Shown: positions 48,179-57,586, counted from the first letter of the stretch. The stretch: 64,000 bases of DNA from an uncultured Pseudomonas sp. (GCF_913777995.1 NZ_CAJYVE010000004.1:124001-188000), one strand, 5' to 3'. The notes: a model not told the origin generated them from the sequence alone. Translations and numbers: made by a program.

Positions 48179-49030
48179 ATGAAACGTTTGTTTAAGGCGC
48201 TTTGTGCATTGTCGGTTGTCGCCATGGCCGCCGCACCAGTTCACGCAGAAGAGAAAGTCATCAACATGGGGACCATTTCCTATGAAGATGTCACCCCCAT
48301 CACCGGTATCACCAAGAAGGTACTGGAAGACTCCGGCTATACCGTGAAGGTCACCACCTTCTCCGAATGGGGCATCGCCTACGCCGCCTTGAGCAAGGGC
48401 GATATCCAGATTCTTGCCTCGCAGATCGACTACGTCGCCCAGGACTACTGGAACAAGAACAAGAACCGCCTGGAGAAAATCTCGCCGGTCTCCCATGGCC
48501 TCTACCAAGGTGTCGCGGTACCCAAATATGTACCGGTCGACTCGCTGGAGCAGCTCAACGACAACGCCGACAAATTCAACAATCGCATCGTCGGTATCGA
48601 GCCGGGTTCGGGGCTGATGAATGAAGCCAGTGCGGCAGTCAAGGCGTACGGCATCAAGCTCAACCTCATCGAAGGCAGCAGCGCGGCCATGAGCGCGGCG
48701 CTCAAGTCTGCCGTGGACCGCAAGGAATGGATCGCCGTGACGGTCTGGGAACCGTCCTGGATGACGCAGAAATACGACGTCAAGTTCCTCAAGGACCCCA
48801 AGGGCATCTTCGCTCCGCCACAGAGCTACTACTGGATCGGTCGCAAGGGCTTTTCGGCGGAAAACCCGCAAGCGCGCGAGACCATCGCGGGCATCTATGT
48901 ACCGCTGTCGGTGATCACCTCCATCAACGGCGAAGTGAAAGACGGCAAGACCATGGACCAGGCAGTCAAGGACTGGACCGACAACAATGCCGACCTCGTC
49001 AAGCGCTGGGAAAACATGAAGAAATACTGA
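48179..49030 (+). CDS. Quaternary-amine ABC importer, periplasmic binding protein
   Basis: A 283-residue OpuAC-type binding protein with a signal peptide (~24 residues, cleavage near PVHAEE). Aromatic residues that can box a trimethylammonium group are spread over FSEWGIAYA, VAQDYWNKN, VWEPSWMTQ and SYYWIGRKG. The family binds glycine betaine, proline betaine, choline or carnitine. The ATPase and two permease genes follow, after a 129-base gap that usually reflects extra binding protein being made. The ligand is not decided by sequence. Confidence 0.9.
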   Translation: MKRLFKALCALSVVAMAAAPVHAEEKVINMGTISYEDVTPITGITKKVLEDSGYTVKVTTFSEWGIAYAALSKGDIQILASQIDYVAQDYWNKNKNRLEKISPVSHGLYQGVAVPKYVPVDSLEQLNDNADKFNNRIVGIEPGSGLMNEASAAVKAYGIKLNLIEGSSAAMSAALKSAVDRKEWIAVTVWEPSWMTQKYDVKFLKDPKGIFAPPQSYYWIGRKGFSAENPQARETIAGIYVPLSVITSINGEVKDGKTMDQAVKDWTDNNADLVKRWENMKKY

Positions 49031-49159
49031 GGCGCTGACCCGCCCCGCGGCCGTCTCGTCAATTCCCGGCATCACTGTCGCCGGGATGTCAGGCGGCCCT
49101 TATCTGCCGAACTTGATATCAATAATCAGACCAGAAGCTTCTGGTTCGACGGGTGTGAA

Positions 49160-50278
49160 ATGAATACAGTCAAACATGACACTGATGAAGTGTTGGTCAG
49201 CTGTCAGTCGGTCTGGAAGGTGTTCGGCGAGAACGCCTCGGCCGCCATGCAGGCGTATATCGAACGCGGCTTGAGCAAGAAGCAGATCCTGCAGGATTTC
49301 GGCTGTGTGGTAGGTGTTTCCGATGTGAATATCCAGCTGCGACGCGGCGAGATCTTTTGCATCATGGGGTTGTCCGGCAGCGGCAAGTCCACCTTGATTC
49401 GCATGTTCAACAAACTCATTGCGCCCACTTCCGGGCAGATTCTTATCAAGGGCAAGGACCTCGCCAAGCTCGAGGGGGCCGAGCTGCGCGAAATTCGCGC
49501 CCGGCATATCGGCATGGTGTTCCAGAGCGTGGCCCTGCTGCCGCACCGCACCGTACTGGAGAACGCCGCCTTCGGTCTGGAGGTGCGTGGTGTGTCGAAG
49601 GCCGAGCGGCATCGCGTGGCCGAGCAGGCACTGGCCAAGGTCGGTCTGTCCGACTGGGTCAATCGTTACCCGTCCGAACTGTCGGGGGGCATGCAGCAGC
49701 GCGTGGGCCTGGCCCGGGCGATCACCTCCGACCCCGAAGTCATCCTCATGGACGAGCCGTTCAGTGCCCTGGACCCCTTGATTCGTCGCCAGCTGCAGGA
49801 TGAATTCCGTGACCTGGCCAAGTCGCTGGGCAAATCGGCGGTGTTCATCACCCACGACCTGGAAGAGGCGATCCGCATCGGTGACCGTATCGCGATCATG
49901 AAAGACGGGATGATCATCCAGGAGGGCACGGCGGAAGAAATCGTCCTGCACCCGGCCGATGATTACGTAGCCGATTTCGTCGCGGGCATCTCGCGCTTGC
50001 ATCTGGTCAAGGCGGCGGCGGTGATGACGCCGCTCGACGTCTGGCGGGCGGCACAACCGCAACGCGATGTCGACACGCTGCCGACGGCGGATGCCAGTGC
50101 CGATCTGGACGAACTGATCAACCTGCTGATCCGCAGTGACCGCGACGCGCTGGCAGTGGTCGAGCATGGCCGCCGGGTAGGGGTGGTGACTCAACGCGAC
50201 CTGCTGCGCGGTGTGCAGGGTGTGGCCAATGAGTTCCAGGAGGCGCACCACGATGCTGCGCTGGAGAATCTGTCATGA
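49160..50278 (+). CDS. Quaternary-amine ABC importer, ATP-binding protein
   Basis: A 372-residue ProV/OpuAA-type ATPase. Walker A is GLSGSGKSTLIRM (~residue 73), the signature LSGGMQQRVGLARA (~175), Walker B VILMDEPFSALDP (~195), the switch His in FITHDLEEA (~233) and a C-terminal CBS-like regulatory part (~290-365, SDRDALAVVEHGRRVGVVTQRDLL). CBS domains in this family sense ionic strength, which points to an osmoprotectant system. It overlaps the first permease gene by four bases. Confidence 0.93.
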   Translation: MNTVKHDTDEVLVSCQSVWKVFGENASAAMQAYIERGLSKKQILQDFGCVVGVSDVNIQLRRGEIFCIMGLSGSGKSTLIRMFNKLIAPTSGQILIKGKDLAKLEGAELREIRARHIGMVFQSVALLPHRTVLENAAFGLEVRGVSKAERHRVAEQALAKVGLSDWVNRYPSELSGGMQQRVGLARAITSDPEVILMDEPFSALDPLIRRQLQDEFRDLAKSLGKSAVFITHDLEEAIRIGDRIAIMKDGMIIQEGTAEEIVLHPADDYVADFVAGISRLHLVKAAAVMTPLDVWRAAQPQRDVDTLPTADASADLDELINLLIRSDRDALAVVEHGRRVGVVTQRDLLRGVQGVANEFQEAHHDAALENLS

Positions 50279-51129
50279 ATCCGGCCGATTTTGCCGCTGC
50301 GTTCGACGAGCGCGTCGATGCAGTCCTCGGCTGGATGGCTGATAACTGGTCGACGGCCTTCGATGCCTTCAACGCCGGACTCAAGGCGCTTTACCAGGTG
50401 ACCTACTGGCTGTTCAGCGTGGCGCCGTTCTATGTCGTTGCCGTACTGATCGCGCTACTGGCCTGGCGACTGTCGCGCAGTGCGCGCTTCGCGGTGGGCA
50501 CCGCCCTGGCCTTGTGCTTCTGCGAGCTGATGGGCCTGTGGCCGGAAACCATGAGCACTCTGGCGCTGGTACTGGCCGCCACCAGCCTGGCGCTGGCAGT
50601 CGGCATTCCGGTGGGGGTCGCCGCCGGCCTGATACCGGCACTCGATCGGCTTACCGGGCCCGTGCTCGATCTGCTGCAGACGTTGCCGCCGTACATCTAT
50701 CTGCTGCCGGCCATTGCCTTGCTCGGCTACGGTGCGGGAACCGCTCTGGTCGCCACCTTCATCGTCGCCGTACCGCCGGTGCTGCGCCTGACCGCGCTGG
50801 GTGTACGCATGACACCCAAGCCGTTCCTGGAGCTGGGGGAGTCCAATGGCACCACTGGCTGGCAGCTGTTCTTCAAGATCCGCCTGCCGTTCGCCCTGCC
50901 GAGCATCATGGCGGGTGTCAACCAGAGCCTGATGATGGCTTTCGGCATGGTGGTCATCGCGGGCATCGTCGGTTCCGGCGGTCTGGGCGAGTCGATCTAT
51001 GGCGCGATCCGCACCCTGGACATCGCCAAGTCGATCAACGCGTCCATCGCCATCGTCATCCTCACCCTGATTCTCGACCGGATGACCCAGGGGCTGGTCC
51101 CGGGTAACGAAACTGGAGGCCGTTCATGA
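50275..51129 (+). CDS. Quaternary-amine ABC importer, permease 1
   Basis: A 284-residue ProW/OpuAB-type inner-membrane permease with about six membrane helices. The cytoplasmic EAA loop is at ~residues 185-205 (ELGESNGTTGWQLFFKIRLP), the contact site for the ATPase. Both ends overlap neighbours by four bases (ATGA), so translation is coupled through the operon. Confidence 0.92.
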   Translation: MNPADFAAAFDERVDAVLGWMADNWSTAFDAFNAGLKALYQVTYWLFSVAPFYVVAVLIALLAWRLSRSARFAVGTALALCFCELMGLWPETMSTLALVLAATSLALAVGIPVGVAAGLIPALDRLTGPVLDLLQTLPPYIYLLPAIALLGYGAGTALVATFIVAVPPVLRLTALGVRMTPKPFLELGESNGTTGWQLFFKIRLPFALPSIMAGVNQSLMMAFGMVVIAGIVGSGGLGESIYGAIRTLDIAKSINASIAIVILTLILDRMTQGLVPGNETGGRS

Positions 51130-51977
51130 GCCTTGCCGACATTCGATTTTCGCCGGGTGAATACCTGGCTCCGGCAGTGGATTGGCTCAACGCCAACCTG
51201 CACCCGCTGTTCGCCGCCATCAGCCGGCTGATCGAGTGGGTTCTGGGGGGCTGTGAGATGGCCCTGCTGTCCATTCCTGCCTGGCTGCTCATCGCCGCGG
51301 TAACCGCTCTGGCGTATTTCTTCATCAACCTGCGGGCGGCGCTGCTGGCTATGGCCATGCTGGGCTTCTGCCTGCTGTCCGGACTGTGGGTGGCTTCGAT
51401 GCAGACCATGGCGCTGGTCAGCGTGTCAGTGCTGATATCCGTCAGCATCGCTTTTGCGCTGGGTATCCTGGCGGCTCGCTACAAGCGTATGGATGCCGCC
51501 GTAGGCCCTTTGCTGAATGTCATGCAGACCGTGCCGCCGTGGGTCTATCTGATTCCGGCGGTGATGGTCTTCAGCCTGGGCAAGGTCCCGGCAATCATTG
51601 CCACCATCATCTACGGCGTGCCGCCGATGATGCGGCTGACCACCCTGGCCTTCAAGCAGCTGCCCAAGGATCTGCTGGAGCTGGGCCAGGCCCTGGGCGC
51701 TCCGCCGCGGGCGATTCTGTTCAAGATCGAGATTCCTGCCGCGATGCCGACGCTGCTGGTGGGGCTCAACCAATGCATCCTGCTGTCGCTGGCCATGGTC
51801 GTCCTGGCCGGGCTGGTCGGTGCCGGTGGCCTGGGCGCTGAAGTCACCCGTGGCCTGACACGCATGGAGATGGGGTTGGGCTTGCGCGCCGGCCTGGCGA
51901 TCGTGGCGGTAGCCTTGCTGCTTGATCGGCTGTCCCGTGGGGCGTTGCAGCGTAGCCGGGTGTCGTTGGCTGGCTAG
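51126..51977 (+). CDS. Quaternary-amine ABC importer, permease 2
   Basis: A second ProW-type permease of 283 residues, homologous to but different from permease 1, with its own EAA loop (ELGQALGAPPRAILFKIEIP) and PPWVYLIPAVMVFSLGKVP. Two unlike permease chains suggest a heterodimeric channel, whereas the E. coli ProW channel is a homodimer. The regulator gene starts 70 bases after its stop. Confidence 0.91.
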   Translation: MSLADIRFSPGEYLAPAVDWLNANLHPLFAAISRLIEWVLGGCEMALLSIPAWLLIAAVTALAYFFINLRAALLAMAMLGFCLLSGLWVASMQTMALVSVSVLISVSIAFALGILAARYKRMDAAVGPLLNVMQTVPPWVYLIPAVMVFSLGKVPAIIATIIYGVPPMMRLTTLAFKQLPKDLLELGQALGAPPRAILFKIEIPAAMPTLLVGLNQCILLSLAMVVLAGLVGAGGLGAEVTRGLTRMEMGLGLRAGLAIVAVALLLDRLSRGALQRSRVSLAG

Positions 51978-52047
51978 TGTGGCCTGGGGGAGGGGGTATG
52001 ATGCCCTCTCTCGCTTGCTGCTACGGTCAGGCCGGCGATCAGTCGGA

Positions 52048-53139
52048 ATGAACAACAAGTATTTCGCTAAGAGGCCGCGATTGGTCGAGAGAAGACAATT
52101 CAGCGAAGGTCTGCAAGGGCAGAACCTTCGTTATGTAGGGGACAAGGGCGATACGCCACGTCAGGCTCGGGTCGGCTTTCTGCTGCTCGAGCATTTTTCG
52201 TTGCCGGCCTTCACCCAGGCCCTGGATACCCTGGTCACCGCCAACCTGATCCGCTCGGGGTTGTTCGTCACCCGAACCTTCAGCCTGAGCGGCGATTCGG
52301 TGGTCAGTGATCTGGGCCTGGTGATCTGCCCGGATGCCTGTCTCGAGCCCATGGCCTTGCAGGGCCTGGACCTGCTGGTGCTGTGTTCCGGGTTGCGTAC
52401 GCCTCTGCGGGCCCACCCGGCGCTCAACGCGTTGCTGCACCTGGCCGCCGAAAAAGGCGTGGCGCTGGCCGGGCTATGGAGTGGCGCGTGGTTCCTTGGC
52501 CAGGCCGGCCTGCTGGATGGCTACCAGTGCGCCGTGCATCCCGAACAGCGGGCGGTATTGGCCGAGACGGCGCGGGAGGCCCGGGTGACCAGTGAAAGCT
52601 ACCGGGTCGACCGTGACCGGCTGACGGCGGCGAGTCCGACCGGTGCGTTCAACATGGTGCTGGAGTGGATCAACACCCTGCACGGCCGCGGGCTGGTCGA
52701 TGCCATCGTCGACATCCTGGCCTTCGAGGAGTCGCGCTACCGGCGCGCCAAGCCATCGCTGCACGAGAAAATGAGCGAGCCGTTGCGCGAGGCGATCAAC
52801 CTGATGAGCGCCAATATCGAAGAGCCGTTGAGTCAGGACCAGCTTTCCAGCTACGTGGGCCGCTCCAAGCGGCAGATCGAGCGATTGTTCAAGGAACAAC
52901 TGGGCACCACGCCCGTGCGCTACTACCTGGAGCTGCGCATCACCGAGAGCCGCCGTTTGCTGCAGCACTCGGATCTGCCAATAGTCGAAGTAGGGGTGGC
53001 CTGCGGCTTCGTTTCGCCCAGCCATTTCAGCAAATGCTACGCCTCGTTCTACGGCTATTCGCCGTCTCGGGAGGTGCGCTTCGGCAATGTCAGCGGCCAG
53101 CGCTCGGCGCGACAGAAGGCGGCGCTGAAAGAGGTATGA
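52048..53139 (+). CDS. GlxA-family AraC-type regulator of the ABC operon
   Basis: A 363-residue regulator with an N-terminal DJ-1/PfpI (class I amidotransferase-like) domain (~residues 35-205) and a C-terminal AraC double helix-turn-helix (~245-345; YVGRSKRQIERLFKEQLG and VACGFVSPSHFSKCYASFYG). At the amidotransferase elbow the usual Cys is replaced: GLWSGAWFLGQAGLL, so the domain is a non-catalytic sensor. Relatives (GbdR, CdhR, SouR) sense glycine betaine, carnitine or sarcosine, matching the transporter upstream. ATG 52048 (MNNKYFAKRP) is chosen over upstream in-frame codons. Confidence 0.9.
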   Translation: MNNKYFAKRPRLVERRQFSEGLQGQNLRYVGDKGDTPRQARVGFLLLEHFSLPAFTQALDTLVTANLIRSGLFVTRTFSLSGDSVVSDLGLVICPDACLEPMALQGLDLLVLCSGLRTPLRAHPALNALLHLAAEKGVALAGLWSGAWFLGQAGLLDGYQCAVHPEQRAVLAETAREARVTSESYRVDRDRLTAASPTGAFNMVLEWINTLHGRGLVDAIVDILAFEESRYRRAKPSLHEKMSEPLREAINLMSANIEEPLSQDQLSSYVGRSKRQIERLFKEQLGTTPVRYYLELRITESRRLLQHSDLPIVEVGVACGFVSPSHFSKCYASFYGYSPSREVRFGNVSGQRSARQKAALKEV

Positions 53140-53237
53140 CCGTGGGACCTGGCCTGCCTCCTTGCGGCTGAATGCGCCAGGTGGTTGCGCTCGATGCCGA
53201 ACCAACGGGCATAAAAAACAATACGGGTCAGTTAGGC

Positions 53238-53353
53238 CGTGAGAGCGAGCGTGCTCGCGAAGGCGGCCTCACGTTCACAGCAAACTCAGCGACTTTGTCA
53301 GCTTTCGCGAGTAGGCTCGCTCCCACAGAGCAAAGCGCTTGATCGAACAGTAG
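53238..53353. repeat. REP doublet (type A), copy 2, inverted relative to 45847-45966
   Basis: Arms GAGCGAGCGTGCTCGCGAA and TTCGCGAGTAGGCTCGCTCCC with spacer containing CTCAGCGACTTTGTCAGC. Read on the minus strand it matches copy 1 through both arms, the spacer and the outer flank (TACTGTTCGATCAAGCGCTTTGC). Confidence 0.8.
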
Positions 53354-53360
53354 TGGCATA

Positions 53361-53390
53361 AAAAAGGCCAGTCCGCAGACTGGCCTTTTT
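53361..53390. terminator. Bidirectional terminator after fabB
   Basis: A perfect 13-bp stem AAAAAGGCCAGTC/GACTGGCCTTTTT with a 4-base loop. T runs on both strands serve fabB (minus) and the transcript from the left. Confidence 0.93.
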
Positions 53391-53412
53391 CTTTTCAGCG
53401 ATCAGCAGTCGA

Positions 53413-54633
53413 TCACTTGCCCTGCCAGCGCTTGAGCACCAGCGTGGCGTTGGTGCCGCCGAAACCGAAGCTGTTGCTCATCACGGTATCGATCTTGGCG
53501 TTTTCCTGGGTCTGACGCACGATCGGCAGGTCGGCGACTTCTGGGTCCAGCTCGTCGATGTTGGCCGAGCCGGCGATGAAGTTGCCTTCCATCATCAGCA
53601 TGCAATAGATGGCTTCGTGAACGCCAGCGGCGCCCAGCGAGTGGCCGGAGAGGCTCTTGGTGGAGCTGATCGCCGGAGCCTTGTCGCCGAACACTTCGCG
53701 CACGCCTTTCATCTCTGCCACGTCACCGACCGGCGTGGAAGTGCCGTGGGTGTTGAGGTAGTCGATAGGGGTGTCGACGGTGGACAGCGCCTGTTGCATG
53801 CAACGAATGGCACCTTCGCCGCTTGGTGCGACCATGTCGTAGCCGTCGGAGGTCGCGCCGTAGCCGACCACTTCCGCGTAGATCTTCGCACCACGTGCCA
53901 GGGCGTGCTCCAGCTCCTCGACCACCACCATGCCACCACCGCCGGCGATGACGAAACCGTCACGATCGGCGTCGTAGGCGCGCGAGGCTTTTTCGGGGGT
54001 GTCGTTACGCTTGCTGGACAGGGCGCCCATGGCGTCGAACAGGAACGACTGGCTCCAGTGCTCTTCTTCACCGCCACCGGCGAAGACGATGTCCTGCTTG
54101 CCCATCTGGATCTGTTCCATCGCGGTGCCGATGCAGTGCGCGCTGGTGGCGCAGGCCGAAGCGATGGAGTAGTTCAGGCCCTTGATCTTGAACGGAGTGG
54201 CCAGGCACGCCGACACGGTGCTGCTCATGGTGCGGGTGACGCGGTACGGGCCGACACGCTTGACGCCTTTCTCGCGCAGGATATCCAGCGCTTCCATCTG
54301 GTTCAGGGTCGAGGCGCCGCCGGAGCCGGCGATCAGGCCGGTACGCGGGTTGGAGATCTGCTCTTCGGTGAGGCCCGAGTCCTTGATGGCATCGGCCATG
54401 GCCAGGTAGGCGTAGGCTGCCGCGTGGCCGACGAAGCGGAACACCTTGCGGTCGATCAGTTCTTCGAGGTTGAGGTCGATGGAGCCGGAAACCTGGCTAC
54501 GCAGACCCATTTCGGCATATTCCGGGTTGTAACGGATGCCAGGGCGGCTAGCACGCAGGTTGGCGGAGACGGTGTCTTTGTCATTGCCCAAGCACGAAAC
54601 GATGCCCAGACCAGTGATAACGACGCGGCGCAT
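53413..54633 (-). CDS. fabB: 3-Oxoacyl-ACP synthase I
   Basis: Elongates acyl-ACP by condensation with malonyl-ACP and is needed to extend the cis-3-decenoyl product of FabA into unsaturated fatty acids. It has 406 residues: active-site Cys in [11 protein letters not shown] (~residue 163), His in [11 protein letters not shown] (~298) and His in [10 protein letters not shown] (~333). ATG 54633 ([10 protein letters not shown]) is the family start. It lies 10 bases after fabA on the same strand, the standard fabAB operon. Confidence 0.98.
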   Translation of the reverse strand: MRRVVITGLGIVSCLGNDKDTVSANLRASRPGIRYNPEYAEMGLRSQVSGSIDLNLEELIDRKVFRFVGHAAAYAYLAMADAIKDSGLTEEQISNPRTGLIAGSGGASTLNQMEALDILREKGVKRVGPYRVTRTMSSTVSACLATPFKIKGLNYSIASACATSAHCIGTAMEQIQMGKQDIVFAGGGEEEHWSQSFLFDAMGALSSKRNDTPEKASRAYDADRDGFVIAGGGGMVVVEELEHALARGAKIYAEVVGYGATSDGYDMVAPSGEGAIRCMQQALSTVDTPIDYLNTHGTSTPVGDVAEMKGVREVFGDKAPAISSTKSLSGHSLGAAGVHEAIYCMLMMEGNFIAGSANIDELDPEVADLPIVRQTQENAKIDTVMSNSFGFGGTNATLVLKRWQGK

Positions 54634-54643
54634 GCGGGTACCC

Positions 54644-55159
54644 TTAGAAGTTGTCAGTAGAAGTGAACAGGCCGACGCGCAGACCTTCGGCGCTGTAGAT
54701 TTCGCGACCATCGACGCTCACGGTGCCGTCGGCGATTGCCAGGACCAGCTTGCCGCGCATGGTGCGCTTGATATGGATGTTATAGGTGACCTTCTTCGCC
54801 GACGGCAGGACCTGGCCGAAGAACTTCACTTCGCCCGAGCCGAGTGCACGGCCGCGGCCGGGGTTGCCCTGCCAGCCCAGGTAGAAACCGACCAGCTGCC
54901 ACATGGCGTCGAGGCCCAGGCAGCCCGGCATGACGGGGTCGCCTTCGAAGTGGCAGGCGAAGAACCACAGGTCGGGGTTGATATCCAGCTCGGCGACCAA
55001 TTCACCCTTGCCGTACTTGCCGCCTTCTTCGCTGATGTGAGTGATGCGATCGACCATCAGCATGTTCGGGGCGGGCAATTGCGCATTACCTGGGCCGAAC
55101 AGCTCGCCGCGACTGCAGCGCAGCAGGTCTTCCCGGGTAAAGGCGTGTTGTTTGGTCAT
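54644..55159 (-). CDS. fabA: 3-Hydroxydecanoyl-ACP dehydratase/isomerase
   Basis: Dehydrates 3-hydroxydecanoyl-ACP and isomerises trans-2 to cis-3-decenoyl-ACP, the branch to unsaturated fatty acids. It has 171 residues, the exact family length, with catalytic His and Asp in [24 protein letters not shown] (His ~70, Asp ~84). It is the first gene of fabAB and is preceded by a palindromic operator-like site ~145 bases upstream. Confidence 0.98.
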   Translation of the reverse strand: MTKQHAFTREDLLRCSRGELFGPGNAQLPAPNMLMVDRITHISEEGGKYGKGELVAELDINPDLWFFACHFEGDPVMPGCLGLDAMWQLVGFYLGWQGNPGRGRALGSGEVKFFGQVLPSAKKVTYNIHIKRTMRGKLVLAIADGTVSVDGREIYSAEGLRVGLFTSTDNF

Positions 55160-55302
55160 GCGAGCTCCTCAAAATGTTCTCTAGCGACGCTGGCCGAGCG
55201 GGGCCACGCGCCAGTCCTGGCGGACGGTTTCGCCAGGACGATGTCCGGCAGCCTAGTCATAGACTGTTGCGTTGTAATGAAAGTCACAGTGGCGATGAAA
55301 TG

Positions 55303-55320
55303 AATGTACACCTGTACACT
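55303..55320. promoter_or_regulatory. Candidate operator upstream of fabAB
   Basis: TGTACA-cc-TGTACA (55305-55318) is both a direct and an inverted repeat, flanked by a further A/T pair. It lies upstream of a weak -10-like TATGAC on the minus strand. In P. aeruginosa the TetR-type DesT controls fabAB from a palindrome in this location, so this is a candidate DesT-like site; identity is not proven. Confidence 0.5.
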
Positions 55321-55380
55321 GAAATTCGTCGTCCGACCGTGACCCGTTCATGAACAGACTGCCAAGACTGCCGGAAATTC

Positions 55381-57294
55381 TCATTTCTCGCCAGTCACAG
55401 GTGCCCGAAAGGCCAGCCAACGGCGTAAAACCTGCTGCAGATCGGCCTGCTTGAAGGGCTTTGCCAGGTAATCGGTCATGCCGGCCTGCAGGCAGGCATC
55501 ACGGTCACCCTGCAGGGCGTTGGCAGTCAGGGCGATGATCGGCAGGCGTTCCAGGCCCTCGATCTGGCGAATCTGGCGAGTGGCCTCGTAGCCGTCCAGC
55601 ACCGGCAGTCGGCAGTCCATGAGAATCAGCGCATAGTGGCCTGAGCGCGCCATCTGCACGGCTTCGGCACCGTTGACGGCGACTTCGACACGCAGGCCCA
55701 GCGATTTGAGCATGGCCTTGACCACGGTGCTGTTGACCGGGTTGTCCTCGACCAACAGCACGCAGCGCTCGCCGACGGCCTCTTCGCTGTCGGTATCGGC
55801 CACTGCATTGTCCGCCACCGCTGGCAAGGCTCGGCGCAATGGCAGGGTGAGGGTGAACACCGAGCCCACGCCTTCCTCGCTACGCGCCTGCAGGTCGCCG
55901 CCCATGCGCTCCGCCAGGGTCCTGGCGATCGGCAGGCCCAGGCCGGTGCCGCCATAACGCCGAGAAATCGAACTGTCAGCCTGCTGGAAGGCTTCGAACA
56001 TCGACTCCAGGCACTCGGCACGGATGCCGATGCCGGTGTCCTGCACCGCGCAGGTGAGCATGACCTGCTCATCGTCCGTCGCGACCCAGCCGGCACGCAC
56101 CTTGACGCCGCCGACTTCGGTGAACTTCAGCGCGTTGCCGATCAGGTTGACCAGGATCTGCCGGATCCGCGTCGGGTCACCGATCGCGTCCAGGCGTTCC
56201 AGGCCTTCCTGCAGGTCGAGTTCCAGTGACAGCTTGCGCTGCTGGGCGGTGGGGTTGAAGGCCTGGGTCGAGGCGACGATGAGTTCGGCGAGGTTGAAGG
56301 CAATGCCCTCGAGCTGCAAGGCGTCGCGTTCGATACGCGAGAAATCGAGGATGTCGTTGATGACCTTGAGCAGGTGCTCGGTGGATTCGGTGGCCAGGGC
56401 GGCGTATTCGGCCTGCTCGACGGTCATCGAGGTGGTGCCCATCAGTTGCAGCATACCCAGCACGCCGTTCATGGGGGTGCGCAGTTCATGGCTCATCATC
56501 GCCAGGAAGTCCGATTTCGCCTTGCTGGCCTGCTCGGCCTGCTCGCGGGTCTGAATCAATTGCGCCATGGAGTGCTGCTGTTCCTGGCTGGCCTTTTCCA
56601 GATTGGCCGCCAGGTTGTTGATGTGCCGGGCCAGGGCGCCCAGCTCGGCATCGTCGATGACCGGCAGGGGCGTGTGGTAGTCACCTTTCTGCATGGCCTT
56701 GAGCGCCTCGCCCATTTCGCTCACCGGTCGCGACAGGCTGCGCGCCAGGCGCCGGGCCAGCAGGAAGGTGAACAGCAGGGCGATGAACGCCAGCAGGCCG
56801 GCCTTGAGGAGGATTTCCTGCTGACGCTGATTGAAGGTGTCGCTGGACATGCCGACCAGTACGCGGCCCAGGTAGCCCGCACCGTTGGCGGAATAGCGGC
56901 GCGGGTCCATGGCTCCGGCGCTGTGCGCGCTGGCCTGGATGGGCGCCTGGAAAATATCCAGCTGGCGGCCGGGCTGGGTCCGGTCGGGCGGCTGCTCGAC
57001 GTAGGTCAGCGGCATGTTGCTGCTGTCCTGGATCTCCACGTACTGCACGCTGGGCATCGACAGGGTCGCGCGCATCAGCGCCTTGAGGGACTCCTCGTCA
57101 TCGGTGATCACGCCGCGTTCGGCGGCAGGCGCCAGCTGGTTGGCGATGAGCTGGCCGGTGTGGTTGATTTCCTCGCGCAGGTCCTGCAGGCGCACGAAGG
57201 TAAAGAATGCGGTCAGCGCCAGCGTCAGCAACAGCGCCGGGCCGAGGCTGATGAACTGGGTGCGTGTATGAATGTCCCAATGGCGCAGCCTCAT
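55381..57294 (-). CDS. GacS-like hybrid sensor histidine kinase
   Basis: A 637-residue inner-membrane hybrid kinase. Start ATG 57294 (MRLRHWDIHTRTQF); membrane span ~15-35, periplasmic sensor ~36-160, second span ~162-181, HAMP ~182-235, HisKA with phosphorylated His269 in FLAMMSHELRTPMNG, HATPase ~380-488 (NLIGNALKF, GGTGLGLPIARTL) and a receiver ~510-630 with Asp560 in LILMDCRLPVLDG. It has no Hpt domain of its own, so phosphate must pass to a separate Hpt protein. It looks orthologous to the kinase beside fabA in P. aeruginosa (PA1611), which feeds the HptB/RetS-Gac network. Confidence 0.9.
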   Translation of the reverse strand: MRLRHWDIHTRTQFISLGPALLLTLALTAFFTFVRLQDLREEINHTGQLIANQLAPAAERGVITDDEESLKALMRATLSMPSVQYVEIQDSSNMPLTYVEQPPDRTQPGRQLDIFQAPIQASAHSAGAMDPRRYSANGAGYLGRVLVGMSSDTFNQRQQEILLKAGLLAFIALLFTFLLARRLARSLSRPVSEMGEALKAMQKGDYHTPLPVIDDAELGALARHINNLAANLEKASQEQQHSMAQLIQTREQAEQASKAKSDFLAMMSHELRTPMNGVLGMLQLMGTTSMTVEQAEYAALATESTEHLLKVINDILDFSRIERDALQLEGIAFNLAELIVASTQAFNPTAQQRKLSLELDLQEGLERLDAIGDPTRIRQILVNLIGNALKFTEVGGVKVRAGWVATDDEQVMLTCAVQDTGIGIRAECLESMFEAFQQADSSISRRYGGTGLGLPIARTLAERMGGDLQARSEEGVGSVFTLTLPLRRALPAVADNAVADTDSEEAVGERCVLLVEDNPVNSTVVKAMLKSLGLRVEVAVNGAEAVQMARSGHYALILMDCRLPVLDGYEATRQIRQIEGLERLPIIALTANALQGDRDACLQAGMTDYLAKPFKQADLQQVLRRWLAFRAPVTGEK

Positions 57295-57517
57295 GGCATG
57301 AACCCCTGCTGCGTCTGTAAAGCCTCTGAAGCGTACATCTACCCTTGCCTTGTCGGCACCGACCTGTGACCCCGGGCGGGACGATCTTGGCCAGGCCTGT
57401 CGATGTGCGTCCGGGAGCATGGGGCGCGGTGGCGGCCTGTCCATGTTTTGCGGCGCATGTTAACCAAGATTGCCTGGCATTTCATGGGCAGACTGCCATG
57501 CCGTGCCGCAAGGCGGC

Positions 57518-57546
57518 ATTACAGAGCCTTGCCATGACCGTATAAT
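57518..57546 (+). promoter_or_regulatory. Promoter of gpsA
   Basis: ATTACA (57518-57523), 17 bases, perfect TATAAT (57541-57546). The leader to ATG 57587 is about 35 bases. The remaining part of the 292-base gap from the kinase gene shows nothing I recognise. Confidence 0.65.
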
Positions 57547-57586
57547 GCCTCGTCGCCAGAACGAATGGCCCCGGATGGATGGGTAT

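Noticed and set aside
53140-53360. CRISPR-like repeat units near fabB
   Set aside because: The repeats are facing REP arms in single pairs with different spacing, not regular direct repeats with unique spacers; no cas gene exists in the window.
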